Shown here piece by piece: positions 1 through 9,700 of a stretch of 64,000 bases of DNA. Position 1 is the stretch's first letter. Every line of letters begins with the position of its first letter. The notes beneath the pieces were generated by a model. The model made no database searches, was not told the DNA's origin, and worked only from the letters and a program-made list of their open reading frames with translations. Location: assembly GCF_900207585.1 (NCBI RefSeq), contig NZ_OAOP01000005.1, positions 1-64,000 on the forward strand. The letters are read 5' to 3'. The translations under genes and the position numbers were made by a program. Source of the stretch: Bacillus oleivorans. Lineage in GTDB: Bacteria; Bacillota; Bacilli; Bacillales; JC228.

Positions 1-63
1 AAGGCAAAATTAAAAGGCATGAGTCCGGTTCAATACCGAAATCATGCCCAAGTAGCTGCCTAA
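1..63 (+). pseudogene. 3' end of IS3-family (IS150-like) transposase OrfB
   Basis: The first 63 bases read in frame 1 as a 20-residue tail containing KGMSPVQYR, then a stop. The GMSPVQYR motif near the C-terminus is typical of IS3/IS150-group OrfB transposases. The rest of the gene lies left of the window, so it cannot be said whether the element is intact. The right terminal repeat follows directly. Confidence 0.75.
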
Positions 64-70
64 ATTTCTG

Positions 71-95
71 TGTCTAACTTTTTGGGTTCAGATCA
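71..95 (+). repeat. Right terminal inverted repeat of the IS3-family element
   Basis: The stretch begins TGTCTAACTTTTTGGG and ends in CA, as IS3-family ends do, and lies 8 bases after the transposase stop codon. The exact outer base is inferred from the CA end; the direct repeat made on insertion cannot be checked because the left end is outside the window. Confidence 0.65.
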
Positions 96-366
96 CTTAG
101 GGTGGCTTTATTAATTGAAGGGGGTGAGTATAAAGGGATAGTTCATTTTATTTATTCAAAAAATTGTAAAGAGGACTTGAGAAGGGAAAAATAAGTAAAG
201 AATGGCTACATTCGTGGGAATACCACCAAAGAAATAATATAGAAACAAATTGAATATACTCTTGAAAATTAGAAATAATCCCAATAGAGTTGTTGAAGCA
301 ATGTCTGGTATTAGCAAAAGCACTATTATTTAGAGTCAAAAGCGCTAAGAAAATGAGGTAATATAA

Positions 367-600
367 ATGTCCGATTTGAATAAGAAAATACCCGAATTAG
401 AATTAAAAATGGAGCCACAATTGTTAGACTACAAAACGGTTCAACATTACCTTCCTGAAAAGTGGGAAATGTTACGTAATGGCAAACTGTTGTCTAGTGA
501 TCAAGAGTTGCAGAAAGTATTAAAAATGATTGTCTACAATCTGGGGGGTACTAAAAAGTTTAGATGTGATTCCAAAAGAATTAATCATAGAGTACCTTAA
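367..600 (+). CDS. Hypothetical protein (77 aa)
   Basis: A 77-residue acidic N-terminal half rich in Glu, Leu and Lys is followed by a basic tail. A GAGGT ribosome-binding site lies 7 bases before the ATG. No family is recognised. The basic ending (KKFRCDSKR) reads unlike the first part, so the frame may have shifted near base 545 and the present stop may not be original. It lies between an insertion sequence end and another orphan gene in AT-rich accessory DNA. No function is suggested. Confidence 0.4.
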   Translation: MSDLNKKIPELELKMEPQLLDYKTVQHYLPEKWEMLRNGKLLSSDQELQKVLKMIVYNLGGTKKFRCDSKRINHRVP

Positions 601-654
601 AGATACAAACTAAATTTTTGCAAAAACACAATTAAAAAAAAGGAAAAATTTAGA

Positions 655-837
655 ATGAAAAATCCATTCGAAAAGCAACTAAAAGAACACGATGAAAAAG
701 TTTGGGAAGAAATATTAGATGGCATTTTTTATGCGTTACGTCTTTTAAAAGAAGGAACTAGTGTTGAAGATGTCTCGAAAACAACCAGCATACCAATTAA
801 AACTATCCAAAAGTTAAAAGAAGCACTTTTTTCATAA
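655..837 (+). CDS. Short protein resembling the C-terminal tail of Rpn/PD-(D/E)xK transposase-like nucleases
   Basis: This 60-residue product ends in a pattern of the form ALRLLKEGTSVEDVSKTTSI followed by a second helix ending KLKEAL. That helix-turn-helix-like pattern is common at the C-terminus of Rpn-type recombination-promoting nucleases of Firmicutes ('LLKxGxxxExIxxxTGLSxEEIxKLK'). No nuclease core is present upstream, so this is either a detached tail of a decayed gene or a small stand-alone protein. It follows the 77-residue ORF after 54 bases with a weak AAAGGA ribosome-binding site. Confidence 0.4.
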   Translation: MKNPFEKQLKEHDEKVWEEILDGIFYALRLLKEGTSVEDVSKTTSIPIKTIQKLKEALFS

Positions 838-839
838 GC

Positions 840-1612
840 TTCATATAACCAAGGAGTAACTAAATAATAAGTGATCTGGCAGATGATTTCAGATTACAAA
901 AAAACTGAAAGCATATCAGAAATACGGTTACTTTAATAGTAAATTGAAGAGTCAGTGTTGGCACGTAATTACAAAAAAATTAAAGTTCCGAAGAAGAATT
1001 TTAAGAGATAGAGCAAGTCTTAAAAATCTGACACTTATGAGCAGAGTAAGCTTGTTTTCTAATTACTTTATGTATTCATGAACTTCATGTTTATATTGTT
1101 CAAACTCTCGTATCTGTATACCGAATTACAATCTTCAAAAGTCTTTAATTTACTTTCGTATTAAATAAGTCATTAAATGGTTATTTATGAAAGTACTTCC
1201 TTTGTAAGGAAAGATGCCCTCTTTTGAAGATTCTTCTTATAATAATATATAAAAGATTTTGTTTCTTCATTTTACTGCTCCTGGCTTCAATAACATTATT
1301 CCGCAGCTTTAACTACTTTATTGAAAGACGCTTATAAGAATAAATTCATAAAATAGAGATTCTATGAACTTATATATTATGTACTGAAATATTATTCTTA
1401 TGAACCACCACGATACCAGTGTAGAGAAATAGTTTTCGTTAGTGGCATAAATTACTTTTTTTCAAACTAGCTGTTTTTAATTTGGGAGTGTTTGTAAAAA
1501 ACTTACTTTAAAAGAGGGGATTTATGGGATTTTGTCGAATGTTGATAATAACTAAATTTTTCATATATTGGTTAAATTGGGATGCTATTAGAAAAGTATT
1601 GGAGGAGTAAAA
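840..1612. other. 770-bp AT-rich stretch without a supported gene
   Basis: No ORF with a credible ribosome-binding site was found on either strand. An 11-bp inverted repeat (ATCTTCAAAAG at 1131-1141 and its complement at 1221-1231) flanks about 80 bases. The composition suits decayed accessory DNA. Confidence 0.5.
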
Positions 1613-1795
1613 ATGTTTGATGAATTTAATCCAGATTTAACACTATCTATGAATCAAGCAATACAAGCGTTTAAAGATGAAAATGTAAAAATGGATAAGA
1701 ATACGTTAGGCTTTATTTTGACTTGTTTACGAGATAACGCGAAAGATGATGAGGTTTACGAGTTACTAAAAAAGATGGTGGAACTTATTAAGTAA
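1613..1795 (+). CDS. Hypothetical protein (60 aa)
   Basis: A strong ribosome-binding site (GGAGGAG, 6 bases before ATG) and a clean 60-residue acidic helical product support a real small gene. The sequence alternates charged and hydrophobic residues (ELLKKMVELIK at the end) and has no membrane segment. The family is not recognised. It is the first of a run of orphan genes on this strand up to 3421. After it, up to 2038, only a 14-codon start-stop ORF (1860-1904) with a GAGAGG site is visible. Confidence 0.5.
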   Translation: MFDEFNPDLTLSMNQAIQAFKDENVKMDKNTLGFILTCLRDNAKDDEVYELLKKMVELIK

Positions 1796-2038
1796 ACAAA
1801 AGTAAAGAAAGATACTGAGTTACCAAACAGTCTCTTTTAAACGATCTGAGAGGTACTGTATGAAGGATAATCCCAAAGTTGAGGAATCAATAAAGAAAAC
1901 ATTATAGAAGGAACAATACGAACTAAAATATTTGAGGAAAATGAAAATGTTCGTACTTTATCTGAATTTTATTAAGGAAGATTTAATTATTTGTATAAAG
2001 TGGTGAAATTGTACTAAAAACAAGTGAGGGCATGATAA

Positions 2039-2548
2039 ATGGATAAAGACGGATTATTTAAAAAAATAAATGATTTGGGTATGGATAATAATAATCTAAC
2101 TAGTGAAGATTATTATGATTTATTGGTACTGCATATGAAAGGGGAATTTGGAAAAGATGTTTTCAAGGAGTTTGTAAAAGAAAATAATACAACTTATAAA
2201 AATTTCATTGATGGACTGGTTAAACTTACCAGTGTACATGAGACTGCAAGTGCTACATATTTAAAAACATTAGAATGGCTTATTAAAGATTTAAGAAAAG
2301 AAGTTGAAAATGCAACCACTCTCGAAGAAAAAAAAGAAATTGATAAAAAAATAGATGCTATACTTGATCGAATAGAGAAGGAAGCAGATAAGAATAGAGA
2401 ACATGGGAGAACTGGTATGCTGATACTGGCAGGTGTAGCCACCCTAATCATGGGTTCAGGAATCTATTTATTTACAAGAAATCCAGAGTTACTTAAAAAA
2501 GGTACACAAATGATTGCACAAGAAACAGTTAAACAAATTGTAAAATAA
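2039..2548 (+). CDS. Hypothetical coiled-coil protein with a C-terminal membrane anchor (169 aa)
   Basis: Residues 1-75 are polar and helical. Residues 80-122 are a highly charged Lys/Glu coiled coil (repeated EVEN, EEKKEID, DRIEKEADK). Residues 126-146 form one hydrophobic membrane segment (GMLILAGVATLIMGSGIYLF). A short tail follows. This is a tail-anchored layout with the coiled coil probably in the cytoplasm. The gene precedes two other small membrane-protein genes on the same strand (2698 and 3212), which may form a set. The family is not recognised and no function is claimed. Confidence 0.55.
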   Translation: MDKDGLFKKINDLGMDNNNLTSEDYYDLLVLHMKGEFGKDVFKEFVKENNTTYKNFIDGLVKLTSVHETASATYLKTLEWLIKDLRKEVENATTLEEKKEIDKKIDAILDRIEKEADKNREHGRTGMLILAGVATLIMGSGIYLFTRNPELLKKGTQMIAQETVKQIVK

Positions 2549-2697
2549 TCAGGTTTATTCTCCTGGTTATTTTTTTGCTCAATAAGTATCATAACTTAAA
2601 GGATATAGATTAACCAAAGTAATACCTTTATACTGAAAAAGGAATAGAATCTGAATATTGATTCAATACTCCTAATAAGAGAGGATTAACTTTCACT

Positions 2698-3150
2698 ATG
2701 TTTCGATCTCCACCACCGAAAGGGTATTTTCCACAGATGTTGTTGGTATTTTTTACAATTTTTATTATAGCTGCTGGGCATATTGAGGTAGTAATTGCAT
2801 GGGCAATCATGTATGTAGTACTAAAATTTATTTTCAAAAAAGTGGACCAAAGGGAAAAAGAAAAGAGAAAAGTTAAGGAACTGTTAGAATCATTAGAACA
2901 GGAACAGAAAGAGAAACATCAAACATTAGATTATGTCATAAATCAAAGAAAACGGTCTATACAATACGAAATTGATAGTGTTAAAGGTGAGATAAATAAA
3001 TTAGAAGATGTCGCTAGTTATAAAAAAGCGTATGAAAACACGGACCATAATAAAGATACATATATATTCCGTAACAGAATGTTAGAAGAAAAAAAGGAAA
3101 AATTGAGGATGTTAGAATCAAAGGTGTCGGAGTTGGAAAATATTCAATAA
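2698..3150 (+). CDS. Hypothetical membrane-anchored coiled-coil protein (150 aa)
   Basis: An N-terminal segment with one long or two short membrane helices (residues about 12-45) is followed by a long charged coiled coil (residues 47-150) dominated by Lys and Glu. A GAGAGG sequence lies about 13 bases before the ATG, slightly far for a ribosome-binding site. The layout mirrors the 169-residue neighbour upstream, with the anchor at the other end. The family is not recognised; a two-protein membrane complex is only a guess. Confidence 0.5.
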   Translation: MFRSPPPKGYFPQMLLVFFTIFIIAAGHIEVVIAWAIMYVVLKFIFKKVDQREKEKRKVKELLESLEQEQKEKHQTLDYVINQRKRSIQYEIDSVKGEINKLEDVASYKKAYENTDHNKDTYIFRNRMLEEKKEKLRMLESKVSELENIQ

Positions 3151-3211
3151 ATGAGGTACTCATTTAAGCTATAAGTTTAGTTAAAGAAGGGGGAGGAGTA
3201 CCATTATTTTT

Positions 3212-3421
3212 TTGATAGCGAGTTTAGCTGTGATTATCCCGATTATCATATATATGTATTTAGGAGAAAAGTGTAAAGAAATCATCAATTTTTTGTTAGT
3301 GTTTTGTTTCATTGTGGGAGGTTTCTTGTATTTTATTTATCTTGTTTATCCTTCCTCTTTTTGGGCGTGGGTTATATCAATACCCATTGTTATAATAGTT
3401 TACCTTTTAAAAAGAGAGTGA
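3212..3421 (+). CDS. Hypothetical small membrane protein (about 69-72 aa)
   Basis: Two or three closely spaced hydrophobic helices fill nearly the whole product, which ends LLKRE. GGAGGAG (3192-3198) is the only ribosome-binding site. It is 13 bases from the TTG taken as the start, but only 4 bases from an in-frame ATT at 3203, so the true start is uncertain. It is the last of three membrane-related orphans and is followed by a terminator. The family is not recognised. Confidence 0.4.
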   Translation: MIASLAVIIPIIIYMYLGEKCKEIINFLLVFCFIVGGFLYFIYLVYPSSFWAWVISIPIVIIVYLLKRE

Positions 3422-3455
3422 GCTTAGCAAAAAGATGAAATAGCTTGGTTAATAT

Positions 3456-3484
3456 AAAAAGGACTCCAACCGGGTCCTTTTTTA
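3456..3484 (+). terminator. Rho-independent terminator
   Basis: An AAAGGAC-type arm, a short loop and GTCCTTTTTTAG form a short stem with a T-run just after the small membrane gene. It also lies 20-50 bases beyond the end of the opposite-strand gene at 3507, so it may serve both. Confidence 0.7.
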
Positions 3485-3506
3485 GTAGGAAGTTATATAT
3501 TCTTTT

Positions 3507-4121
3507 TTATCCTGCCAGACTCTCCATAAAATAAAAAGTTATATCTTCCACAGCCACTTTCCTTCCCTCTAATTCAATAAATTCCCTTACCAATGAAGGG
3601 TTTGTTACCACGCAATTGGCTACAAATTCGCCACTCCCATTTGTAATAAGCGCATTATATATCTCATCAATTTTACCTTCATGCTCACCTAGTTCATTTA
3701 AAACAGTTAAGATTCTATTTTCTTGTTTTATTTGTGTAAGGAATGCTTGTCTTTCACTAGATTCTCTCATGATACCTGTTATGTGTGCAGTCTGTTGTTT
3801 TTCTAGATGTCTATTTCTTAATTGAAATAGTCTATAAGTTAAATATTTTGCATTTGGATGAAGTCTCTTGAATGCAATAAATGCTAACCATTGAGCTAAA
3901 TGCCCAATTACAATGAAATTAAGTAGTATTAGAACAAGTCCCCCAATCCAACCTGTAAAGATAAATCCACATATAAGTTCTATCCAAGTTGTTAATCCAC
4001 CAAATATAGAGATTTGTTTACTTTTTCTGCCGTTAGTATGGTGGCCAAAAAAATTCAAAAAGTTACTAAGTATCAATAAAAGAACTAAAACATACCAAAA
4101 CCATAAATCCAAAAATTCCAT
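3507..4121 (-). CDS. Hypothetical membrane protein (204 aa)
   Basis: The chosen start (MEFLDLWFW) has a GGGAGGG ribosome-binding site; an upstream extension in the same frame lacks one. Residues 5-25 and about 50-90 form two to three membrane helices separated by a basic loop (HHTNGRKSK). The remaining half is soluble, helical and charged (LFQLRNRHLEKQQ, IKQENRILTVLNELGEHEGKID). The soluble half may be a cytoplasmic domain. No family is recognised. It faces the preceding orphan genes and lies in accessory DNA. Confidence 0.55.
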   Translation of the reverse strand: MEFLDLWFWYVLVLLLILSNFLNFFGHHTNGRKSKQISIFGGLTTWIELICGFIFTGWIGGLVLILLNFIVIGHLAQWLAFIAFKRLHPNAKYLTYRLFQLRNRHLEKQQTAHITGIMRESSERQAFLTQIKQENRILTVLNELGEHEGKIDEIYNALITNGSGEFVANCVVTNPSLVREFIELEGRKVAVEDITFYFMESLAG

Positions 4122-4288
4122 GAAGCACCCTCCCTTTGAGTATATTTTACTATAAATGCTAAACGTTGGGATTAAGATAATGGAAATTAACCTTAAAATG
4201 GGGATCTTGGTATAATTATCTAAGACATTACTATCCAAAAACGATATGATTTTAATATAATCCTCATACCAAAAAAAGGGAGGGGATT

Positions 4289-4399
4289 TTATTTTGCTTT
4301 AACAATTACTGTTCCTTTAATCTTCTTGGACAATGCAACTAACTTTTTTATATGATCCTTCGGTACACCTAGTTCAACGAGCCTTTTCTGTTTCACCAT
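4289..4399 (-). CDS. Basic 36-residue protein
   Basis: The product starts MVKQKRLVELG and ends VIVKAK. A strong GGAGGG ribosome-binding site lies 8 bases before its ATG. It has nine or ten Lys/Arg in 36 residues and two predicted helices with a turn at GVPKDH. The size and charge suit a small nucleic-acid-binding protein, which is inference only. The start signal and clean reading make it a plausible gene that a length cut-off would miss. Confidence 0.45.
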   Translation of the reverse strand: MVKQKRLVELGVPKDHIKKLVALSKKIKGTVIVKAK

Positions 4400-4518
4400 A
4401 TATTCAACCCTCCAATTCCCTAAATGGTTCGTTATTTATTATCTTGTTAGAAAAAAATAGCATACTCTCTAAATTCTACTTAACGTCTAATATATCAGCA
4501 GGTCATATTACGCAAATT

Positions 4519-4558
4519 AAATTGCCCTCATATATACCATGAGAGCAATTAGTTTTTT
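4519..4558. terminator. Hairpin with T-run
   Basis: ATTGCCCTCAT and ATGAGAGCAAT pair around a 7-base loop and are followed by TAGTTTTTT. No gene ends just before it on the plus strand, so it may be the remnant of a lost gene's terminator. Confidence 0.5.
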
Positions 4559-4633
4559 AATTCCAATTTTGTGTACAAGCTTCTTATTTTTATATCTTCC
4601 GTTAGACAAACCATTACTGTTTAATATAAATTT

Positions 4634-4819
4634 AAATCACCTTTGTTCCGAATAATAAACTTTTTATTCCAAAACCATTTCTTCTCTCCAGATGCTGAAT
4701 TGCAAAATATTCATATTCTAAATTGGGGACATCATAGAGATCTTCTTCCAGAAGTTTCAGGATTAAGATGGACTAGTAAATTAGACCTTATGAAATATGA
4801 AACATATAAATGGGTTTAA
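4634..4819 (+). pseudogene. Possible decayed coding fragment
   Basis: One frame stays open for about 60 codons and ends in a peptide with coherent composition (LNWGHHRDLLPEVSGLRW, then SKLDLMKYETYKWV and a stop). There is no start codon with a ribosome-binding site. The piece reads like the C-terminal end of a lost protein, but no family is recognised. The flanks hold nothing else until 5443 except a terminator-like hairpin at 4919-4953 and the possible insertion-sequence remnant below. Confidence 0.25.
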
Positions 4820-4918
4820 TTCACACATTTTATGTAACCATCAATGCGGTGCAGTTTCTTTATCTATTTCTGATTCTCAACATTTACATTCCCAGGACCT
4901 CCTCCGTGTTATAATACT

Positions 4919-4953
4919 CTAAGGATTAATCGGGAGAGATCCTTGCTTTTTTA
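4919..4953 (+). terminator. Terminator-like hairpin
   Basis: AAGGAT and ATCCTT arms enclose a GGGAGAG loop and are followed by GCTTTTTTATTT. It stands alone in a gene-poor stretch and may be left from a deleted gene. Confidence 0.45.
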
Positions 4954-5109
4954 TTTCAGTAGTTCAGGACTTTAAAATATGTTTCCGATTACTTCTTAAA
5001 ATTCGCATTGCTCTTGTAAAGCTGCATCTACTGGAAACATGTATCGTAATAATCTTTGCCGTTGACATGACATTGATAAATAAACAAATAGGTCTTTAAT
5101 TAAAAAATA

Positions 5110-5400
5110 ACGCAAATGAAGAAGGATGCCTAGCCTAAAATGAAATGTCCAATAGGGTAATTACCAAGGAGTTCGGTAGCAGACCGGCAAACTTATAATG
5201 GAATTTTAAAATAAGGCATTGGGAGTCAATTTTCCAATGTCTCATTTTTTTGTCTCTTAAATAGCTATAGTAATGCATACCACACCAAACACTAAACAAA
5301 TATTTGAGGATGATTTTGATTTCATATTCTTTTAATGTAATTATGAAAGAGGGAAAAATTATCTTAATCACTAAGTTATTAAATTGATAAGAAGGTGACC
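5110..5400 (-). mobile_element. Possible insertion-sequence remnant (3' non-coding end)
   Basis: On the minus strand a hairpin built on CATTGG/CCAATG precedes a downstream region. The local layout (a short 'SYL..KK' reading followed by the hairpin) resembles the clearer IS110-type remnant at 10560-10840. The likeness is weak and was judged only by eye; the segment has no supported gene. Confidence 0.2.
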
Positions 5401-5442
5401 TGTTACAAGGAACTCATCTCCCGATAAACTCCTTTTGTACCT

Positions 5443-6369
5443 TTAATGGACTTGCTCATGAAACTTCCCATCAAAGAATGTATATTCATTAAATAAACCC
5501 TGACTTCCATAAGGGATGATGACTTTATTTTCATCTATGTAAACATTTTCTTGAAAAGATTGAGTTAATAACAGCTCGTATGGTGTAACATCATTTCTAG
5601 TTATCTCATGATATTTAAAAATCCACATTTGTCCATTCACTAAGCCATCCCCAATACTAATGATAATTTCATCGCTACCATCCTTATCAAAGTCATAGGT
5701 TGTACCTTGAACAGCGTAGCTCTCACTTTCGGTTGTGCCGAACTCATAAACTGGACTTTCTCCATACTTCATCCAATCTAAGTACCAACCCGTATCCTTA
5801 TGAAGCATCATAATTTTGATTCCATTCGGGTTATCCAATCCAATAACGAGTTCCGCCTTTCCATCATTAAGTTTAATATCGAGAGATTTACTTTCTAGTT
5901 TACCTTTCCAAATAACTGTCTTGTTGATTGGTTTATTGTTATTATCCCTTATAAATGGAACACTTCTATAATCTGTATTTTGACTCTCAGATGTGGCAGG
6001 GGTATCATCAGTAGCAGTCTTTTCAACGGAAACTTGTTCCGACTGTACTGATTCTTTTACTGGTGCAGAATTAGTGTGGTAGCTACCATTATCATCAATA
6101 GGCAGGGGTAAAAAATTCTTGAATAATCCTACCGTGGTAATAGTATCATCCATTATCGTGGTTTTAAATACGGAAAAAATAACATAATTATGGGCTTTAG
6201 TTGCACCTTCTAATAGATTAGGAGCCAATAATTCAATTCCCCAATCAACTACCTCATATGTACTTTGTTCCTTAATCTGTTCCTTTGCCCAATCAACATA
6301 TTCAATTTTACTAGGGTTAGTAATAACCATAAGAATAATCAATATCCCCAATAATATAATCTTTTTCAT
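5443..6369 (-). CDS. DUF4359-like exported protein with an FG-GAP/VCBS-like C-terminal part
   Basis: The 308-residue product begins with a hydrophobic segment (residues 3-17) that is a signal peptide or anchor. It is followed by TNPSKIEYVDWAKEQ, the motif characteristic of the N-terminal DUF4359 region in Bacillus proteins. A Ser/Thr/Glu-rich linker (about 100-130) leads to a beta-rich domain with YDFDKDGSDEIIISIGDG, a calcium-loop pattern of FG-GAP/VCBS repeat proteins. A strong ribosome-binding site is not obvious. The protein is probably extracellular or surface-held; its role is unknown. No partner gene is adjacent. Confidence 0.6.
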   Translation of the reverse strand: MKKIILLGILIILMVITNPSKIEYVDWAKEQIKEQSTYEVVDWGIELLAPNLLEGATKAHNYVIFSVFKTTIMDDTITTVGLFKNFLPLPIDDNGSYHTNSAPVKESVQSEQVSVEKTATDDTPATSESQNTDYRSVPFIRDNNNKPINKTVIWKGKLESKSLDIKLNDGKAELVIGLDNPNGIKIMMLHKDTGWYLDWMKYGESPVYEFGTTESESYAVQGTTYDFDKDGSDEIIISIGDGLVNGQMWIFKYHEITRNDVTPYELLLTQSFQENVYIDENKVIIPYGSQGLFNEYTFFDGKFHEQVH

Positions 6370-6735
6370 TGTTATCTCCCTACATAATTTATAGGTAAAT
6401 TATACCTTATATATTATAGATTTAAAAAGGTAATTGGGAAGTATGGCTTAAACTATTAAATTACTATTTTAAATGCTCAATACTAGAAGGATCTGATTAT
6501 GCTATAAATTGTCTTGTTGATTAGTGATGTATTCAATACAATAAAAATAAAAAGGGGTAAGGAAACAATAACTTTGAAAATACAAAAAAACTGAAAGAAT
6601 TAACCCCAATCTGAGTCTGTAGCAAAAAGTGATTAGAAGGTTAGCTATTATCATAGGTTAACAAAACCAAACAAGACCCAAAAAAATATATAGGGAAATT
6701 TCCTTTTTATTGTAGTGAGGGAGGCTTTAGGAAAT
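6370..6735. other. Intergenic, upstream of the nuclease-STAND gene
   Basis: No gene is supported. The stretch contains AT-rich sequence from which the large downstream gene could be transcribed, but no convincing promoter pair was picked out. Confidence 0.4.
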
Positions 6736-9700
6736 ATGCTTGAAATTGATGGTAAAGATATAAGCGAATTAAGTGATAGCGATTTAAGGGTTCTTATAGG
6801 TCTTCTCTGTGAAGCTGAGCTTCGTACTTATGGTTTACCAACAGCAGGGGTAACGTGGGGAGGTCACCAAAACGCGAAAGATGGTGGTATTGATGTCAGG
6901 GTTGATCTTTTATCTCCTCTACATGCTGATAGTTTTATTCCAAGATTTAAAACAGGCTTTCAAGTAAAAAAACCGGATATGCCAAGATCGGAAATTTTAA
7001 AAGAAATGCGACCCAAAGGTAAGCTTAGACAAGTAATAAGAGATTTAATCGATTCCAAGGGGGCTTATATTATTGTTAGTAGCCAAGGATCAACTGCTGA
7101 TTCGGCCCTTAAAGATCGAAAGGAGGCAATGTTAGAGGCATTATCTGACTACCCAAATTATACTGATATTAAAGTAGATTTCTATGACCGAGAACGGATT
7201 GCTAGTTGGGTTCGTAGCCACCCGGCCTTGGTACTTTGGGTAAGAGAAAAATTAGGTAAACCAATTCAGGGATGGAAAACTTATGAGAACTGGGCAAATT
7301 GCCCATTTGGGATTGAAGAAGAGTACATGTTAGATGAACATGTTCGTTTGTATAGAGAACCTAACTCTTATTCAGAAGGATTAGCAATATGTGATGGAAT
7401 AAATGAAATTCGAAACATTCTTCATAGACCTGCATCCTCAGTACGATTAGTAGGTCTCTCAGGGGTAGGAAAAACAAGATTGCTTCAAGCATTATTTGAT
7501 GAGCGATTAGGAGAGAACCCTTTAAACAAATCAATAGTATTTTATACGGATATTAGTGACGGACCTAACCCAGATCCTATTAATTTTGCTGAGAGACTAG
7601 TTGCTCTAAAATCTCGATTTATTTTAGGAGTAGATAACTGCCCGCCAGATTTACATAGACGACTAAGACTTATATGTTCAAAACCAAATAGCTTAGTAAG
7701 TTTAATAACCGTTGAATATGATGTTAAAGATGATCAACCAGAAGAGACTGAAGTTTTTCGTTTAGAACCAGCATCGACTGAATTAATTGAAAAAGTCATA
7801 TTAAAAAGATTTAGTCATATAACAGAAATAGATGCACGGAGTATTGCAAATTTTTCTGGAGGAAATGCTAGAATTTCAATTGCCTTAGGGAACACAGTAA
7901 AACGCGGAGATAATTTATCTCAGTTAAAAGATAGTGACTTATTTATTCGATTATTCCAACAACGAAATGAGCCAAGCAAGTCACTATTAAGAGCTGCAGA
8001 GGCCTGCTCATTGGTTTACTCATTTAATGTACAACTTTCAGAGAATGAAGAATTAGAACTGCTAAGTGATTTAGTTGGTATGAATGTTCAAGAAATGTAT
8101 AGGAATGTAAGTGAGTTAATGCGACGTGATCTTGTTCAAAAACGAAGTGTGTGGCGTGCAGTTTTACCACATGCAATTGCTAACAAACTTGCTCAAAGAG
8201 CTCTTGAAAACATACCGATTGAAAAAATATGTAGTGTATTTGAAAATGGAGGGTCTGAAAGGCTTTTAAAATCATTTTCGAGAAGATTAAGTTATTTACA
8301 TGAGAGCGAAGAAGCTCTCGAAATTTCTAAAAGATGGTTGATAGAAGATGGGTTACTTGGAGATGTAAGTAATCTTAATGAATTGGGAGTAACACTGTTA
8401 AGAAATATTGCTCCCTTAAATCCTGAACTAACACTTTCTGCTATAGAAAGAGTTATTAAATCGAATAGAGTTAATACATTTTTTACTCGAGGCAATGATT
8501 TTTATAATGAATATACAAGTCTTCTTAGATCTTTGGCCTATGATAAACATTTATTTATTCGATCAACGAATTTACTTTCCAAATTTGCGCTCTCAGAGAA
8601 ACCAAATGAAAATGTAAATTCAATAAGAAATTTACTAAAGTCTCTTTTTTATATTTATCTTTCTGGAACACATGCTTCTGCAGATCAGAGACTAAGTATA
8701 ATAAAGAAATTAGTAGAATCAAACATTGAAGATGAAGTTGATTTAGGAATATCTTTATTAAATGCAGCTTTAGAAACAACTCATTTTAGTTCATCGTACA
8801 GCTTTGAATTTGGAGCACGACCTAGAGATTATGGTTATAAACCAACAAACAGAATCGAAATACATACATGGTACAAATTGTTTATTGATTACTCTCTTAG
8901 AGTGGTAATATCGGAAAGCCCGTTTGACTTTAAAGTAAAAGAATTAATAGCCTCAAAGTTTAGAGGACTTTGGGTAAATGCAGGAATGTATGATGAACTT
9001 GAAAAAGTCTCAAAAATAATTTCTTCAAAAGGATCTTGGAGGGAAGGATGGTTAGCCGTAAGAACAACCATGAGATTTGATGGCAAGGAAATGGAGCCAG
9101 AGATATACGAAAGGTTAAATGACTTAAAATTGCTATTGGGGCCTAACTCTTTAATTGAACGAGCGAAATTTTATTCATTGTCAGGAAGAAGCATTTATGA
9201 TTTGGTTGATGCTGTTAGCGATATAGATAATGATGGATATACAACTGTAGAGCAGAAAATTCAATTACTTGGGAGAGAGGTTGGATCCAAAGATGAGATT
9301 TTAAGTGAATTATTGCCTGAAATTTTGGGGAATGATGGTCCTGGACTATTTAGTCTTGGGCAAGGAATAGCAGACGGATCTAACGATCATGAAGAAACAT
9401 GGATTGATTTTTATGATAAGTTATCCTATATAGATGATTCGAAACGTAACTATCAAGTACTCCGTGGTTTTTTAAATAGATTAGCGGAAATTGATTTAGC
9501 TCTTACAGAGAAAATACTGGATCAATCCGTAACGGATCCAATTCTAGCTTCTATATTTCCATTTTTACAAATAAGTGTAAAAATTAATTCTCTTGGTGTA
9601 ACTAGATTAAGAAAATCACTTGAGTATGGAGAAGCTCCTATATGGCAATATCAAAATATTGCATACGGTAGAGTTCATGAAACTATAAGTGATGAAGATC

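Noticed and set aside
3616-4155. Plus-strand ORFs opposite the 204-residue membrane protein
   Set aside because: Shadows of the minus-strand gene without ribosome-binding sites.
4333-4542. 69-residue plus-strand ORF
   Set aside because: No ribosome-binding site, and it runs opposite the better-supported 36-residue minus-strand gene.
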